From NCBI RefSeq assembly GCF_014212015.1, contig NZ_JACJVN010000057.1, forward strand, positions 120,204-168,724: a stretch of 48,521 bases of DNA, written 5' to 3'. Below the pieces are notes generated by a model, which was given only the letters and a program-made list of their open reading frames with translations, was not told where the DNA came from and did no database searches. A program made the translations under genes and the position numbers. Below are positions 35,320 to 44,100 of the stretch, piece after piece. The stretch's first letter is position 1. Every line of letters starts with the position of its first letter. The DNA comes from Cohnella lubricantis (lineage in GTDB: Bacteria > Bacillota > Bacilli > Paenibacillales > Paenibacillaceae).

Positions 35320-36203
35320 TTCGGCACGCACTTGGCGGTGATCGGCGTCTCTCCAGCGGGCTCGCCGTCCCCGAACGCTTCGATTGGACGGTCCGAGACG
35401 ATCTCGACGGAAGCTCCGCGCAGGACGGTCACAACGCGGGTGCGGACGTGAGAGCCGTTCAAGATCGTAGGGAACAGCCGCAGCAGCTTCCAAGGCGTGC
35501 AGTCGTGGACGACGCATACATGCAGCAGGCCGTCAGCAGGTTCAGCGCCCGGATTGATCCGAAGCCCTCCACCGTAGCTGGACGTGTTAGAGATAGCGGA
35601 GAGCCAGACATTATCGAAAATGTGCTGTTGCCCGTCCACGCGGACGGTGACCTGGCGCGGCTGATAGCGGGTCAATACGCGAAGCAGCCCGATGATGTAA
35701 GCAAGCGAGCCAACGCCTAGCCGATTGCACCAACGCTTGTAGCGTGAACCGTTCACGTCGCGGACGATCGCCGCATCGAAGCCGACAGCCAGCGCAGTCA
35801 GCGTCAGGCGGCGCTCTCCCGAGCCGAGGCTGGCGCTTAGTATGTCGGATGGGCGCGCCTGCCCGTTCAAGAGGACGGCCAGAGCGTCTTGGGTCCGCTT
35901 TGGAATGCGGAACGCTCTGGCCGTATCGTTGCCGGACCCGGCGGGAATAATGCCGAGCGGCACCCCGCTGCCCGCCAGCAGGGGCAGCAGGCTGTGCAGC
36001 GTGCCGTCCCCGCCGATCGCCGCAACCGCTTTCACTTCGCCGCGCCGCAATAGCTCCGCCGCTTGAGCGCAAGCCTTCTCCTCATCCGCCTCGGTTATCG
36101 CCCGATAAGCGACTCTCCGCGATTGCAGCTCCGCTTCTACGGATCGCCACACCTTGCGTCCCCGGCCGTTGCCGGCCTTCTCGTTCACGACGAACAGGTA
36201 CAT
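35283..36203 (-). CDS. Diacylglycerol kinase family lipid kinase
   Basis: A 306-residue soluble lipid kinase of the DagK/YegS family. GGDGT at residues 64-68 (ATP loop) and GSGNDTAR at 89-96 are visible, then SSYGGGLRINPGAEPADG near 215. Such enzymes phosphorylate diacylglycerol, which in LTA-making bacteria recycles the diacylglycerol released by LtaS. The start MYLFVVNEKAG matches the family N-terminus. AGGAGG lies a rather long 13 bp upstream, and the frame is open to 36251. The last 37 bp overlap the kinase gene at 33562-35319 convergently. Confidence 0.9.
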   Translation of the reverse strand: MYLFVVNEKAGNGRGRKVWRSVEAELQSRRVAYRAITEADEEKACAQAAELLRRGEVKAVAAIGGDGTLHSLLPLLAGSGVPLGIIPAGSGNDTARAFRIPKRTQDALAVLLNGQARPSDILSASLGSGERRLTLTALAVGFDAAIVRDVNGSRYKRWCNRLGVGSLAYIIGLLRVLTRYQPRQVTVRVDGQQHIFDNVWLSAISNTSSYGGGLRINPGAEPADGLLHVCVVHDCTPWKLLRLFPTILNGSHVRTRVVTVLRGASVEIVSDRPIEAFGDGEPAGETPITAKCVPNQLLFVTASASG

Positions 36204-36416
36204 TGTCGAATCGGGGCCTCCTCTTGCCGAACATTGTCGTTTAGCTATCATTATAAGGGCTGGGCCCTTTGAGCGGAAGCGATTCTTGCGTCGGTCATGC
36301 TATAATAGGCTGATCTCGAGCGAGTTCGGCGCCTCAAGGCTCAATAGAGCAAGTTCGCTCTGAAGACGCCAGGTTTTAAGCAGCCGAACGGTTGTGCAAG
36401 GATGGGGGAATACGGC

Positions 36417-37523
36417 GTGGCTGAGCCGCTTAAATTCATGTATGACGAAGCATTCATCAACGGGTTCGCCCAGCGGGTGTGCAGCAGTTGGGTTCCGTTC
36501 GACGGGGCTCGCTTCCGCGAGCTCGTCTTCGGTCCCGGATGGGATGAACTGGAGCTGAAGGGGCGCATGCGCCGGATCTCGGAGAGCTTGCGCGAGACGC
36601 TGCCGGAGAGCTACGCGGAGGCGCTCGCGGTGCTGGAGAGCATCGCGGAAGAGTGCCGCGGATTCCCGTATCTGTTCTTCCCCGACTTCGTCGAGCGGTA
36701 TGGGCTGGACGATTGGGCGCGTTCGATCGGCGCGCTAGAACGGTTCACGCAGCTGTCCAGCGCGGAATTCGCGGTACGTCCCTTCATTAAGAGGGATACG
36801 AAGCGAATGATGGACCAGATGCTGGCTTGGACGAAGCATCCGAACGAGCATGTGCGGCGCCTGGCCAGCGAAGGCTGCCGTCCCCGCTTGCCTTGGGCGG
36901 AAGCGCTGCCCGCGTTCAAGCGGGATCCATCGCCTATTCTGCCGATACTGGAAGCGCTGAAGGCCGACCCTTCGGAATATGTAAGGCGCAGCGTGGCGAA
37001 CAATCTTAACGATATATCCAAGGATCACCCGGATCTCGTGCTGGAGCTCGCCGCGCGCTGGCATGGAGCTGATCCGCTGACAGATGGCATGCTGCGGCAT
37101 GGCTGCCGGAGCCTGATTCGCGCTTCGGCGCATCCGGCTGCGCTTGGGCTGTTCGGCTTGAAGCCGCCGGAGGGCGTGGTTGTCGCAGAATGGGAGGCGA
37201 CGCCTTCGGAGGTTGAAGCCGGGGGAGAGGCTGAGGTCCGCTATGCTGTCCGGCTGCCCGAAGGCGAGGCGGCGTTTAAGCTTCGGCTGGAGCTGGCGGT
37301 ATACTATCCGCGATCCGGCGGCAAGACGTACCGGAAGCTGTTCAAGCTAAGCGAGCGATCGGGGACTGGAGGAGAACTGGTGAAGGGGGCGAGGCGCCTC
37401 TCCTTCGCCGACTTGTCGACGCGCAAGCACGCCCCGGGCGAGCACCGGCTTGCGCTTGTCGCGAACGGAGCTGAAGTGGCGGAGCTGACGATTGAACTGA
37501 AGGAGAGGGGGATGGGCGGATGA
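36417..37523 (+). CDS. AlkC-like HEAT-repeat DNA glycosylase
   Basis: A 368-residue DNA alkylation-repair protein. The helical HEAT-like domain (about residues 1-235) carries AVRPFIKRDTKRMM and HPNEHVRRLASEGCRPRLPW, the AlkC signature, and a C-terminal Ig-like beta domain (about 245-365) follows, as known for AlkC. It should excise cationic N-alkylated bases without flipping them. The GTG at 36417 (VAEPLKFMYDE) is preferred because it has GGGGGAA 6 bp upstream and fits the family N-terminus; an ATG at 36402 adds five residues. It overlaps the exporter gene by an ATGA. Confidence 0.88.
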   Translation: MAEPLKFMYDEAFINGFAQRVCSSWVPFDGARFRELVFGPGWDELELKGRMRRISESLRETLPESYAEALAVLESIAEECRGFPYLFFPDFVERYGLDDWARSIGALERFTQLSSAEFAVRPFIKRDTKRMMDQMLAWTKHPNEHVRRLASEGCRPRLPWAEALPAFKRDPSPILPILEALKADPSEYVRRSVANNLNDISKDHPDLVLELAARWHGADPLTDGMLRHGCRSLIRASAHPAALGLFGLKPPEGVVVAEWEATPSEVEAGGEAEVRYAVRLPEGEAAFKLRLELAVYYPRSGGKTYRKLFKLSERSGTGGELVKGARRLSFADLSTRKHAPGEHRLALVANGAEVAELTIELKERGMGG

Positions 37524-38635
37524 CGATCGGCGCCCGCGTACTGAAGACTGGCATTGCGGTCGCGTTGGCTTTGTGGGCGGGAGAATGGCTGCATCTCGAT
37601 TCGCCGCTGCTGGCGGCGATCACGGCTATTTTCACGATTCAGCCGTCCATCTATCGCAGCTGGATGCAGGTGCTCGATCAATTGCAGAGCAATGTGCTCG
37701 GCGTCGCGATCGCGATTGCCGCATTCTGGCTGCTTGGCAGCACCCCGATCTCGGTAGGTATCGTATGTATATTAGTGATATTAATTTGTTTGCGGCTGAA
37801 GATCGAAGACACGATCGGGCTCGCGCTGGTCGCGGTCGTCGTCATTATGGAGGCTCGCAGCCAAGGGTGGCCGGTCGCCTTGGATCGCCTGGGCGGGCTG
37901 CTGCTCGGCATCGGAATCGCCTTCATCGTGAATGTGACGATCGCTCCGCCGAAGCACAAGGAGCGGTTCGTTCGGCAGGCGCAGGAGGCACAGTCGCTTC
38001 TGTCGAGGCTGCTTAGGACGTCTGTCTCCAACGAGCTGAAGGAGAGCGTGTTCCGCATTGAGCAGCGCCGTCTGGATGAGCTGCTGAAGAAGCTGGACGA
38101 TTCCTATCGGATGTTCGAGGAGGAGCGGGTGTGGTTCCGCCGTTCCCGCGTTCGACGCTCGAAGCTGCTCATCGTCTACAAGGAGATGCTGCTGACGCTT
38201 CACCGCGGCGCGAATCTGATCGAAGCGGTGGAGGAGCAATATTGGGCGGTCTCGAGCGAGGCTTCGTGGAACCGCGAGGCGGATCGGCATATCGAGTCGC
38301 TGTGCAACTACCACGAGCAATTGCTGTGGAAGTGGGAGGGCAAGACGAAGCGCGGCTCCTCTGCAGCACCCCCGCTTGAGGAAGGCGTACGGCTAACCGA
38401 GCAGATCACGGCTTCCGCGGAAGCCGATGCGGTGACGCGCGCCCGGCTGCTCGTCATCACCTCATCGATGTTCGCATACGAAGATCGCTTGCGCCGTCTG
38501 GATCGGCTGATCGACCACTGGCGGCTGCGCGAAGCCGGCGACGAAGACGAAGCCGATAAGCGCGAGCGCGAGGTTGGCGAGCCCGCCGAGCGGGAAGCGT
38601 CTGAGCGGGAATCGTCTGGGCGCCGAGGAGACTGA
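37520..38635 (+). CDS. FUSC/aromatic acid exporter family protein
   Basis: A 371-residue membrane protein of the ArAE/FUSC superfamily (YqjA/YgaE-like short type). Four to six helices occupy residues 5-140 (TGIAVALALWAGEWL, AAITAIFTIQPSIYRS), followed by a long cytoplasmic helical domain (about 145-330) and a highly charged Arg/Glu tail (about 340-371). It is translationally coupled to the AlkC-like gene by ATGA. The family is associated with efflux of aromatic acids or membrane stress; the substrate is unknown. Confidence 0.88.
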   Translation: MTIGARVLKTGIAVALALWAGEWLHLDSPLLAAITAIFTIQPSIYRSWMQVLDQLQSNVLGVAIAIAAFWLLGSTPISVGIVCILVILICLRLKIEDTIGLALVAVVVIMEARSQGWPVALDRLGGLLLGIGIAFIVNVTIAPPKHKERFVRQAQEAQSLLSRLLRTSVSNELKESVFRIEQRRLDELLKKLDDSYRMFEEERVWFRRSRVRRSKLLIVYKEMLLTLHRGANLIEAVEEQYWAVSSEASWNREADRHIESLCNYHEQLLWKWEGKTKRGSSAAPPLEEGVRLTEQITASAEADAVTRARLLVITSSMFAYEDRLRRLDRLIDHWRLREAGDEDEADKREREVGEPAEREASERESSGRRGD

Positions 38636-38741
38636 GCTTAGTCTCAAACCAGACTAACTCCGGCCCGCGAACGTGTGCGGAGACAGTCGGGGCACGTGCC
38701 TGGCTGCCGGTATGCGGGAGCTAGGTTAGCTCCCCACAACA

Positions 38742-38790
38742 GAAGGACCGCGAAGGACGAACGGTTGGCGTTCGCCTTGCGGTCCTTCGC
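38742..38790. terminator. Bidirectional terminator between convergent operons
   Basis: GAAGGACCGC pairs with GCGGTCCTTC, with inner ACGAACG/CGTTCG-type pairing. It lies directly next to the stop of the minus-strand small gene. A second hairpin without a T-run (TTAGTCT/AGACTAA, 38638-38657) lies just after the exporter stop. Confidence 0.7.
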
Positions 38791-39084
38791 TTAATCCCCG
38801 GGGCCTTTCTTGCCGCGGCCCATCTGCCGGCGGGGGTTCGTGATCTTGCCTTGCTGGTCGATATCGTTCTTCTTCGGGTAGAGCCGGGGGTCGGTCTCGC
38901 CTTCGTGATGATTGTCGAAGCTCATCTCCGCCCATTCCCACTCGGTCGTGCCAAGCTGTGGATCCGGCGGGAAAATGTTGCCTCGCTGAAGCTCCAATTC
39001 GCGGCCCCACTCGTTCTTATAGACGCCGTCGACTTCCACTTCTTCCCCCGACATCGGAAGCATCCTGCCTTTTTTCTCGCTCAT
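38791..39084 (-). CDS. Small hydrophilic protein, YjzC-like pattern
   Basis: A 97-residue hydrophilic protein with Trp residues (VDGVYKNEWGRELELQRGN, then FPPDPQLGTTEWEW) and a basic tail (RRQMGRGKKGPGD). The pattern DGVY...L..GN.FPP recalls small YjzC-type proteins, but the match is weak and I give no function. GGGAGG is 13 bp before the ATG, rather far. It follows the 47-residue gene at 39104 by 19 bp and is probably co-transcribed with it. Confidence 0.7.
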   Translation of the reverse strand: MSEKKGRMLPMSGEEVEVDGVYKNEWGRELELQRGNIFPPDPQLGTTEWEWAEMSFDNHHEGETDPRLYPKKNDIDQQGKITNPRRQMGRGKKGPGD

Positions 39085-39103
39085 TCGCTTACTTCATCCT
39101 CCC

Positions 39104-39247
39104 TCACAGCCCGTGCTTCGGAACGGCCGCGCGATCGGCCTCCGACTGAAGCCGGTTGGCCTTCTCCTTGCCGCTCCCGGTTCGATCCGCACGGGATTGA
39201 GCCTGGCTCGCTTCGCGCTGCTTCTGGGACGGAAATTCGCCGGACAT
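39104..39247 (-). CDS. 47-residue hydrophilic protein
   Basis: A short open frame beginning MSGEFPSQKQREASQAQSRA and ending VPKHGL, preceded by a strong AAGGAGGAGAGGG. The composition is hydrophilic and rich in Lys, Arg, Gln, Ser and Ala, without cysteine or aromatic residues except one Phe. It resembles in style the small spore or stress proteins of bacilli, but no family is recognised. It precedes the 97-residue gene at 38791-39084. Confidence 0.65.
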   Translation of the reverse strand: MSGEFPSQKQREASQAQSRADRTGSGKEKANRLQSEADRAAVPKHGL

Positions 39248-39349
39248 GGCCCTCTCCTCCTTCGTACGCGTTAGAATGAATCGCCGTTAGCGTACCACAG
39301 GGCCTGCGACCTTATACCCGGCTGGCGGGCTTACCCGAGCGGGCGGACA

Positions 39350-39973
39350 CTACAGGTAGCGAGACTCCAGCTTTTTGCCGGCAAACCATAGAGCGACGAG
39401 GACGACGCCAGCGACGATCAGCCGCCAAGGATGCTCCACTAGCGCGCGCAAGTCGTGGCCGAGGAACGATAAGGTGAATATCATGACGGCTTTGCCCAGC
39501 ACGATGGCGATGAGGAACGTGTGCAGCGGGATCTTGGACATTCCAGAAGCGATGTTCACCAGTGCGGACGGCGCGAACGGAAAGCAGGAGAGCACGAAGA
39601 TCGGCGTGAACCCTTTGCGTTCGATCCAGTCGAAGAATCGGTCCATCTTCGGCATCCGCTTGCGAATACGGTCGCTCCAACGGCTGCCGAAGCGCCGAGC
39701 CAGCATGAACACGAGCGCGGCCCCGATGAAGGCGCCTATCCAAGATAAGAGGAAGCCGAGCCATAGACCGTAAGCGTTCGCGTTCGCCACGACGAACACG
39801 ACAAGCGGCAAGAATGGCAGGAATGCCTCAAGCAATGGAAGTATGATGCCCGGCAGCGGCCCGAGGGCCGAATATCGGTCGAGAAAATGTTGAATATCGT
39901 CCAGCGTCAGCCCTCTGAAGAAGGTGACGATCGCATCCCACCGGGATGCGAGCATGGACATAGCAGCTAGCAT
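39350..39973 (-). CDS. TVP38/TMEM64 (VTT/DedA-like) membrane protein
   Basis: A 207-residue membrane protein of the VTT/SNARE-associated (TVP38) family. Family segments seen are LLEAFLPFLPLVVFVVANANAYG, GAFIGAALVFMLARRFG and FPFAPSALVNIASGMSK. VTT-fold proteins move lipids such as undecaprenyl phosphate or phosphatidylethanolamine across the membrane. The start is 4 bp after the MFS stop, and its ribosome site GAGGT overlaps the MFS stop codon, so the two are translated together. Expected in the cytoplasmic membrane. Confidence 0.9.
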   Translation of the reverse strand: MLAAMSMLASRWDAIVTFFRGLTLDDIQHFLDRYSALGPLPGIILPLLEAFLPFLPLVVFVVANANAYGLWLGFLLSWIGAFIGAALVFMLARRFGSRWSDRIRKRMPKMDRFFDWIERKGFTPIFVLSCFPFAPSALVNIASGMSKIPLHTFLIAIVLGKAVMIFTLSFLGHDLRALVEHPWRLIVAGVVLVALWFAGKKLESRYL

Positions 39974-39976
39974 GAT

Positions 39977-41176
39977 CTACCTCGCAGTGTCTCCAGCGGC
40001 GCCTTCCCCGCGAAACGTTCGGAATGGAAATATCATATACATTAAGCTTATCGCAATAAAGATGAATCCTGCAAATCGAACGACGGAAGGCTCGCCGAAC
40101 GCCTCGGCTAGTATCCCTCCGATGCCCGGCCCGATTAAGCCTCCGATGCCTTCCACCGTGGAGAATACGCCCCAGCCCAAGCCTTGCTGTCCGGGCGGCA
40201 CGTAAGCGGCGAGCAGCGCGTTCCACGCCGGAAGCACGGCTGCGTATGCGACGCCTAGAACGAGCGCCCATGCGAACGATAAGCCGAGCGTCGATATGCC
40301 GGTTAATGCGCATAAGGCCAAGCCGAATAGGCAGAAGCCCGTGACGAGGAACCACTTCTTGCCGAGATTGTCGGACAGCCTTCCCATCGGGATGAGGCCC
40401 GCCGCTGTGCATCCGCCGCCGATCAGCAGGAGCAGCGAATATTGCGGGTGGGACAGCCCCAAATAATCTTCCGCGAAGCTGGGCAGGATCGGAACGAGCA
40501 TGCCGGCCGCCAGCGTCTGCAGCACCATGCCCGGCAGCAGCAGATTCATCTCCTTCAGCCTGTCCCCCAGCATGGCGAGCTGACGCCGGAACGGCACGTA
40601 ATCCATCTCGGCATGAACCTCGCGGGGAATGAACAGCGAGAGCAGCAGAGCGGCCGCGGACACGGCTGCCATAATCCAGAAGGTGAGCTCGGCCCCGATC
40701 TCCAGCGTGAAGTTCGTCACCGCCGGACCGCTGCCTAAGCCGACCAGCCAGATCGTATACAAGACGCCCATCTGCGTCCCCCGCCGGTTCTCTCGGACGC
40801 GGGTCAAGCATACGATCCAGATGGGGGAGATGCCGATGCCGAACAGTCCGGAAGCGGCGATGAAGATCCAAGGCACTGGCGTGAAGCCCATGAGCAGCAT
40901 ACCGGCCATTGAGAGCAGAAGCGCCCCAACGACGATCGTCCGGACGGATAGGCGGTTCATCAAGTAACCGATCGCCAGCTTGACGACGGTGTCGGTCAAA
41001 TAATGCGCGGCGACTGCAAGACCTATGACATCCAGGTTGAGCCCAAGGGCATTCTTCCCGTAGATCGGAATGAAGCTGATGAGCGCAGCGCCCCGCCCGA
41101 ATTCGACCAAATAAAGAATGACGGCGAAGAGCGACATTTCCGGCGAGAAGAGAGACTTCACACGAACAGATCTCAC
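39977..41176 (-). CDS. MFS transporter, LtaA-like by context
   Basis: A 399-residue, 12-helix MFS protein. The motif-A-like GYLMNRLSVR follows helix 2, and IPMGRLSDNLGKK is the second-half copy. The GTG start at 41176 is chosen because AAAGGAG lies 7 bp upstream; an in-frame ATG at 41197 precedes that ribosome site. It follows the UgtP-like glycosyltransferase on the same strand (159-bp gap), the same neighbourhood as ypfP-ltaA in Staphylococcus, where LtaA flips the diglucosyl-diacylglycerol LTA anchor. By sequence alone it could equally be a drug exporter. Confidence 0.8.
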   Translation of the reverse strand: MRSVRVKSLFSPEMSLFAVILYLVEFGRGAALISFIPIYGKNALGLNLDVIGLAVAAHYLTDTVVKLAIGYLMNRLSVRTIVVGALLLSMAGMLLMGFTPVPWIFIAASGLFGIGISPIWIVCLTRVRENRRGTQMGVLYTIWLVGLGSGPAVTNFTLEIGAELTFWIMAAVSAAALLLSLFIPREVHAEMDYVPFRRQLAMLGDRLKEMNLLLPGMVLQTLAAGMLVPILPSFAEDYLGLSHPQYSLLLLIGGGCTAAGLIPMGRLSDNLGKKWFLVTGFCLFGLALCALTGISTLGLSFAWALVLGVAYAAVLPAWNALLAAYVPPGQQGLGWGVFSTVEGIGGLIGPGIGGILAEAFGEPSVVRFAGFIFIAISLMYMIFPFRTFRGEGAAGDTAR

Positions 41177-41335
41177 TCGAGGTCTCCTTTGCAACATAAT
41201 CTTCTACGCAACGATCGGATCTTCGTTCCGCTTGATCGGGCTCGTATCCAGCCTCAGGATAGCCCAATCGCCGGATCGCCAAGCCGAAGTCTCTCCGGTC
41301 CCTCGGCTCCCTGGAACGAATCGAATGCTCGTATC

Positions 41336-42475
41336 TTAAAGTATAGGCAAGTTCTGAAGAATATCTAACGCGATTCGGTCGGCTGCTCCTTCTTTGCGCA
41401 AAGTATCGATCGCCGACTGCATGGCGCTTCGGCGGCCGGGGCTTTCAAGTGTACTCTCGATCTCGGCGGCGAGGGCTCCCGGCGTCCGGCAGATGACGGC
41501 AGCTCCTTTGGCGGCGAGATAGCGGGCGTTGTTCAGCTCTTGGCCCGGCATGGGGCGGTAGAGGAAGATCGGCAGTCGGGCCTGCATCGCTTCCGTTAAA
41601 GTCAACCCGCCCGGCTTGGTGACGATGCAAGAGGCGATGCTCATGAGCTCGTGGATCGACTCGACATAACCGAACACGCGAACGCGGCTTCCGTCGGTGT
41701 TGAACCTCTCGCGGAAGGCTGCCTCCAACGCCCGGTTGCGTCCGCAGACGAGAGCGACCTGCGTACGGCCGGCAGAGGCAAGCCGCCTGCACAATTCGCC
41801 GAGGCCGGACCGCGCGCCGTATGCGCCGCACATGACCAGAACGACCGGCTGCTCCGGGTCGAAGCCGAACCGTTCGGCTTCGCGCTCAAGCCGGCGGGGC
41901 ATGGAGAAGGTGGAGCGAAGCGGAATGCCGGTCGCGGCGATACGTGCCGGCGGGATGCCGGTTCTCGCCAGTTCATCGCGCAGGTCGTCCGTGGCGACAT
42001 AGTACTTATCGATTTTCGGATGGACCCATCTCATATGAAGATCGAAGTCGGTGACGACATTGTACATCGGGATCGGACGTTGAATGCGTCTCGCGATGGA
42101 CGGCAGGACGAGCATAGGGAACGTGTGAACGATCGCATCGGGACGTTCCTTCTCGATCAACCGGCGAAGCGTGTCAGCTCCCCAGGAATGAAGCCAGTGG
42201 GCGAACAGCGAATTCGGCTTCATGCAGCGCGTCGCTTGGTACATCCAGCCGTAGACTTGCGGCCAGAGCGTATAGCTCTTCATATAGAAATAACGGCTGA
42301 ATTCGTTGAGGATCGGATGAGCTTCGGCCATCAGGTCGAGGAGAACGATATTCGCCGCGCCAAGGCTGGAGAAGCTTTGCTGCAGCGCTAACGCAGCTTG
42401 CCGGTGCCCGTCGCCGAAGCTGGCGTAGACGATGATGATTCTCAACGCGCTGGTCCGCCGGGCGATCTCCCGCAT
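41336..42475 (-). CDS. UgtP/MGDG-synthase-type glycosyltransferase
   Basis: A 379-residue GT28-family enzyme. An N-terminal MGDG-synthase domain (YASFGDGHRQAALAL at about residues 17-31, VTDFDLHMRWVHPKIDKYYV) is followed by a C-terminal nucleotide-sugar domain with TKPGGLTLTEAMQARLP. Enzymes of this group add glucose or galactose from UDP-sugars to diacylglycerol at the cytoplasmic membrane, giving glycolipids used as LTA anchors. The ATG follows AAGGAGGAGAG. Next downstream on the same strand are the MFS and TVP38 genes. Confidence 0.9.
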   Translation of the reverse strand: MREIARRTSALRIIIVYASFGDGHRQAALALQQSFSSLGAANIVLLDLMAEAHPILNEFSRYFYMKSYTLWPQVYGWMYQATRCMKPNSLFAHWLHSWGADTLRRLIEKERPDAIVHTFPMLVLPSIARRIQRPIPMYNVVTDFDLHMRWVHPKIDKYYVATDDLRDELARTGIPPARIAATGIPLRSTFSMPRRLEREAERFGFDPEQPVVLVMCGAYGARSGLGELCRRLASAGRTQVALVCGRNRALEAAFRERFNTDGSRVRVFGYVESIHELMSIASCIVTKPGGLTLTEAMQARLPIFLYRPMPGQELNNARYLAAKGAAVICRTPGALAAEIESTLESPGRRSAMQSAIDTLRKEGAADRIALDILQNLPIL

Positions 42476-42564
42476 ACGGTCTCTCCTCCTTGGCAGAGTT
42501 GTGATTTATTGTAATCCATTGTCATCCTACCATATACCCGTTAATTCCCGATTAACCGCAGGTC

Positions 42565-42594
42565 AAAAATAAAAAGAACCCCGCAAGGGGGTTC
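42565..42594 (-). terminator. Terminator of ilvA
   Basis: On the minus strand GAACCCC pairs with GGGGTTC around a 5-nt loop, followed by TTTTTATTTTT. Confidence 0.88.
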
Positions 42595-42602
42595 AGGCGG
42601 CG

Positions 42603-43868
42603 TCAGATCAGCAGGTTGAACAATAGCGGATCCTTGTTCAGCTCGACGAACTGAAAGCCTTTGCGCTGCATCTTGGCGATGAGCGGCTCGTAGTCTTCGC
42701 GGCTCTTCAGCTCGATGCCGACGAGCGCGGGGCCGTTCTCTTTGTTGTTCTTCTTCGTATATTCGAATTGGACGATATCGTCGTTCGGGCCGAGCACGTC
42801 GTCGAGGAATTCGCGAAGAGCGCCGGCGCGCTGCGGGAAGTTAATCATGAAGTAATGTTTGAGTCCTTCGAAAATCATCGAGCGTTCCTTGATCTCCTGC
42901 ATCCGATCAATGTCGTTGTTGCCGCCGCTGACGACGCAGACGACGTTCTTGCCTGCGAGGCGATCCGACAGCATCGACAGCGCCGCCACAGGCAGGGCGC
43001 CGGCCGGCTCGGCGACGATCGCGTGCTCATTGTACAGCTCGAGAATGGCCGTACAGACGCGGCCTTCCGGGACAGCGACGACGTCGTCCAGCAGCTCGTC
43101 GCAGATCGCGAAGGTCAAGTCGCCGACCCGCTTGACGGCCGCGCCGTCGACGAACTTCTCGATCTCGTCCAGCGCGACGACGGCGCGGGCTTCGCGGGAT
43201 CGCAGCATGGAGGCTGCGCCTTCGGGCTCCACGCCGATAATGATGGTGGACGGGCTCACCGTTTTCACGTATGACGCGACGCCCGCCGCCAGCCCGCCGC
43301 CGCCGACCGTAACGAGCAGCACGTCGATCGGCTGCTTGCTCGCTTCGAGGATCTCCTTGCCGACAGTGGCGTTGCCGGCGATGATCATCGGATCGTCGAA
43401 CGGGTGGACGAACGGCAAGCCTTCTTCGCGGCTGGCGGCGATCGCAGCGGCATAGGCGTCGTCGAACGTATCGCCGATCAGGCGAATCTCCGCATGCTCG
43501 CCGCCGAACAGCTTCACTTGATTGATCTTCTGCCTCGGCGTGGTGGCGGGCATGTAGATCAGTCCGCGGATGCCGAGCGCGTGGCACGAGTAAGCGACGC
43601 CTTGAGCGTGATTGCCCGCGCTGGCGCAGACGACGCCGTTCGCGCGCACTTCCTCCGGCAGCGAGGAAATCAGGTTGTAGGCGCCGCGAATCTTGAAGGA
43701 GCGGACGATCTGCAGGTCCTCTCGTTTGAGCAGGACGTTGCAGCCGTATTTGGCGGACAGCGCGCGGTTAGGCTGGAGAGGAGTCGGCACGACGACGTCC
43801 TGCAGGACGCGGTGGGCGTGCAGCACGTCCTCCAGGCGGACAGCCGTATCGGCGGATGGAGTTGGCAT
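42603..43868 (-). CDS. ilvA: Threonine ammonia-lyase (threonine deaminase)
   Basis: A 421-residue PLP enzyme converting threonine to 2-oxobutanoate, the first committed step of isoleucine synthesis. The PLP lysine is Lys59 in VRSFKIRGAYN; SAGNHAQGVA and the phosphate loop VGGGGLAAG are present. A single C-terminal ACT-like regulatory domain (about residues 335-420, FPQRAGALREFL) marks the shorter biosynthetic form, probably isoleucine-sensitive. The ATG has AAGGG upstream. Upstream on the same strand lie a 51-bp hairpin array and an Ile T-box with its promoter. Confidence 0.96.
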   Translation of the reverse strand: MPTPSADTAVRLEDVLHAHRVLQDVVVPTPLQPNRALSAKYGCNVLLKREDLQIVRSFKIRGAYNLISSLPEEVRANGVVCASAGNHAQGVAYSCHALGIRGLIYMPATTPRQKINQVKLFGGEHAEIRLIGDTFDDAYAAAIAASREEGLPFVHPFDDPMIIAGNATVGKEILEASKQPIDVLLVTVGGGGLAAGVASYVKTVSPSTIIIGVEPEGAASMLRSREARAVVALDEIEKFVDGAAVKRVGDLTFAICDELLDDVVAVPEGRVCTAILELYNEHAIVAEPAGALPVAALSMLSDRLAGKNVVCVVSGGNNDIDRMQEIKERSMIFEGLKHYFMINFPQRAGALREFLDDVLGPNDDIVQFEYTKKNNKENGPALVGIELKSREDYEPLIAKMQRKGFQFVELNKDPLLFNLLI

Positions 43869-43953
43869 GGCGGGTCATCCCTTTCGGTTTATCTCATTAG
43901 TTATTGATGATGTGAAAAGTTAACGGCTTTAGCGGCGCGCCCGAGGCTAGCAA

Positions 43954-44022
43954 GCTCGGAGGCTCGGAAGCTCGGAGGCTCGAAGCTCGGAGACTCGGAA
44001 GCTCGGAGACTCGAGGCTCGGC
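43954..44022. repeat. Short GCTCGGA-type repeats
   Basis: About eight imperfect copies of GCTCGGA(A/G)(G/C) in a row, with variants ACTCGGA and GCTCGAA. They lie between ilvA and the 51-bp array, in the ilvA leader region. Confidence 0.7.
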
Positions 44023-44100
44023 ATTTGGCGCTCGGTGAGGCGACTGCTCGCGGAAGCGGTCCGGGCCGTCTTGCGAGCGCGAGCTCGGCGGTTGGGGCTG

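Noticed and set aside
39828..41282. 484-codon minus-strand open frame.
   Set aside because: It is a shadow of the MFS and TVP38 genes, which have normal hydrophobic patterns and ribosome sites; its own translation is Arg-rich without domain features.
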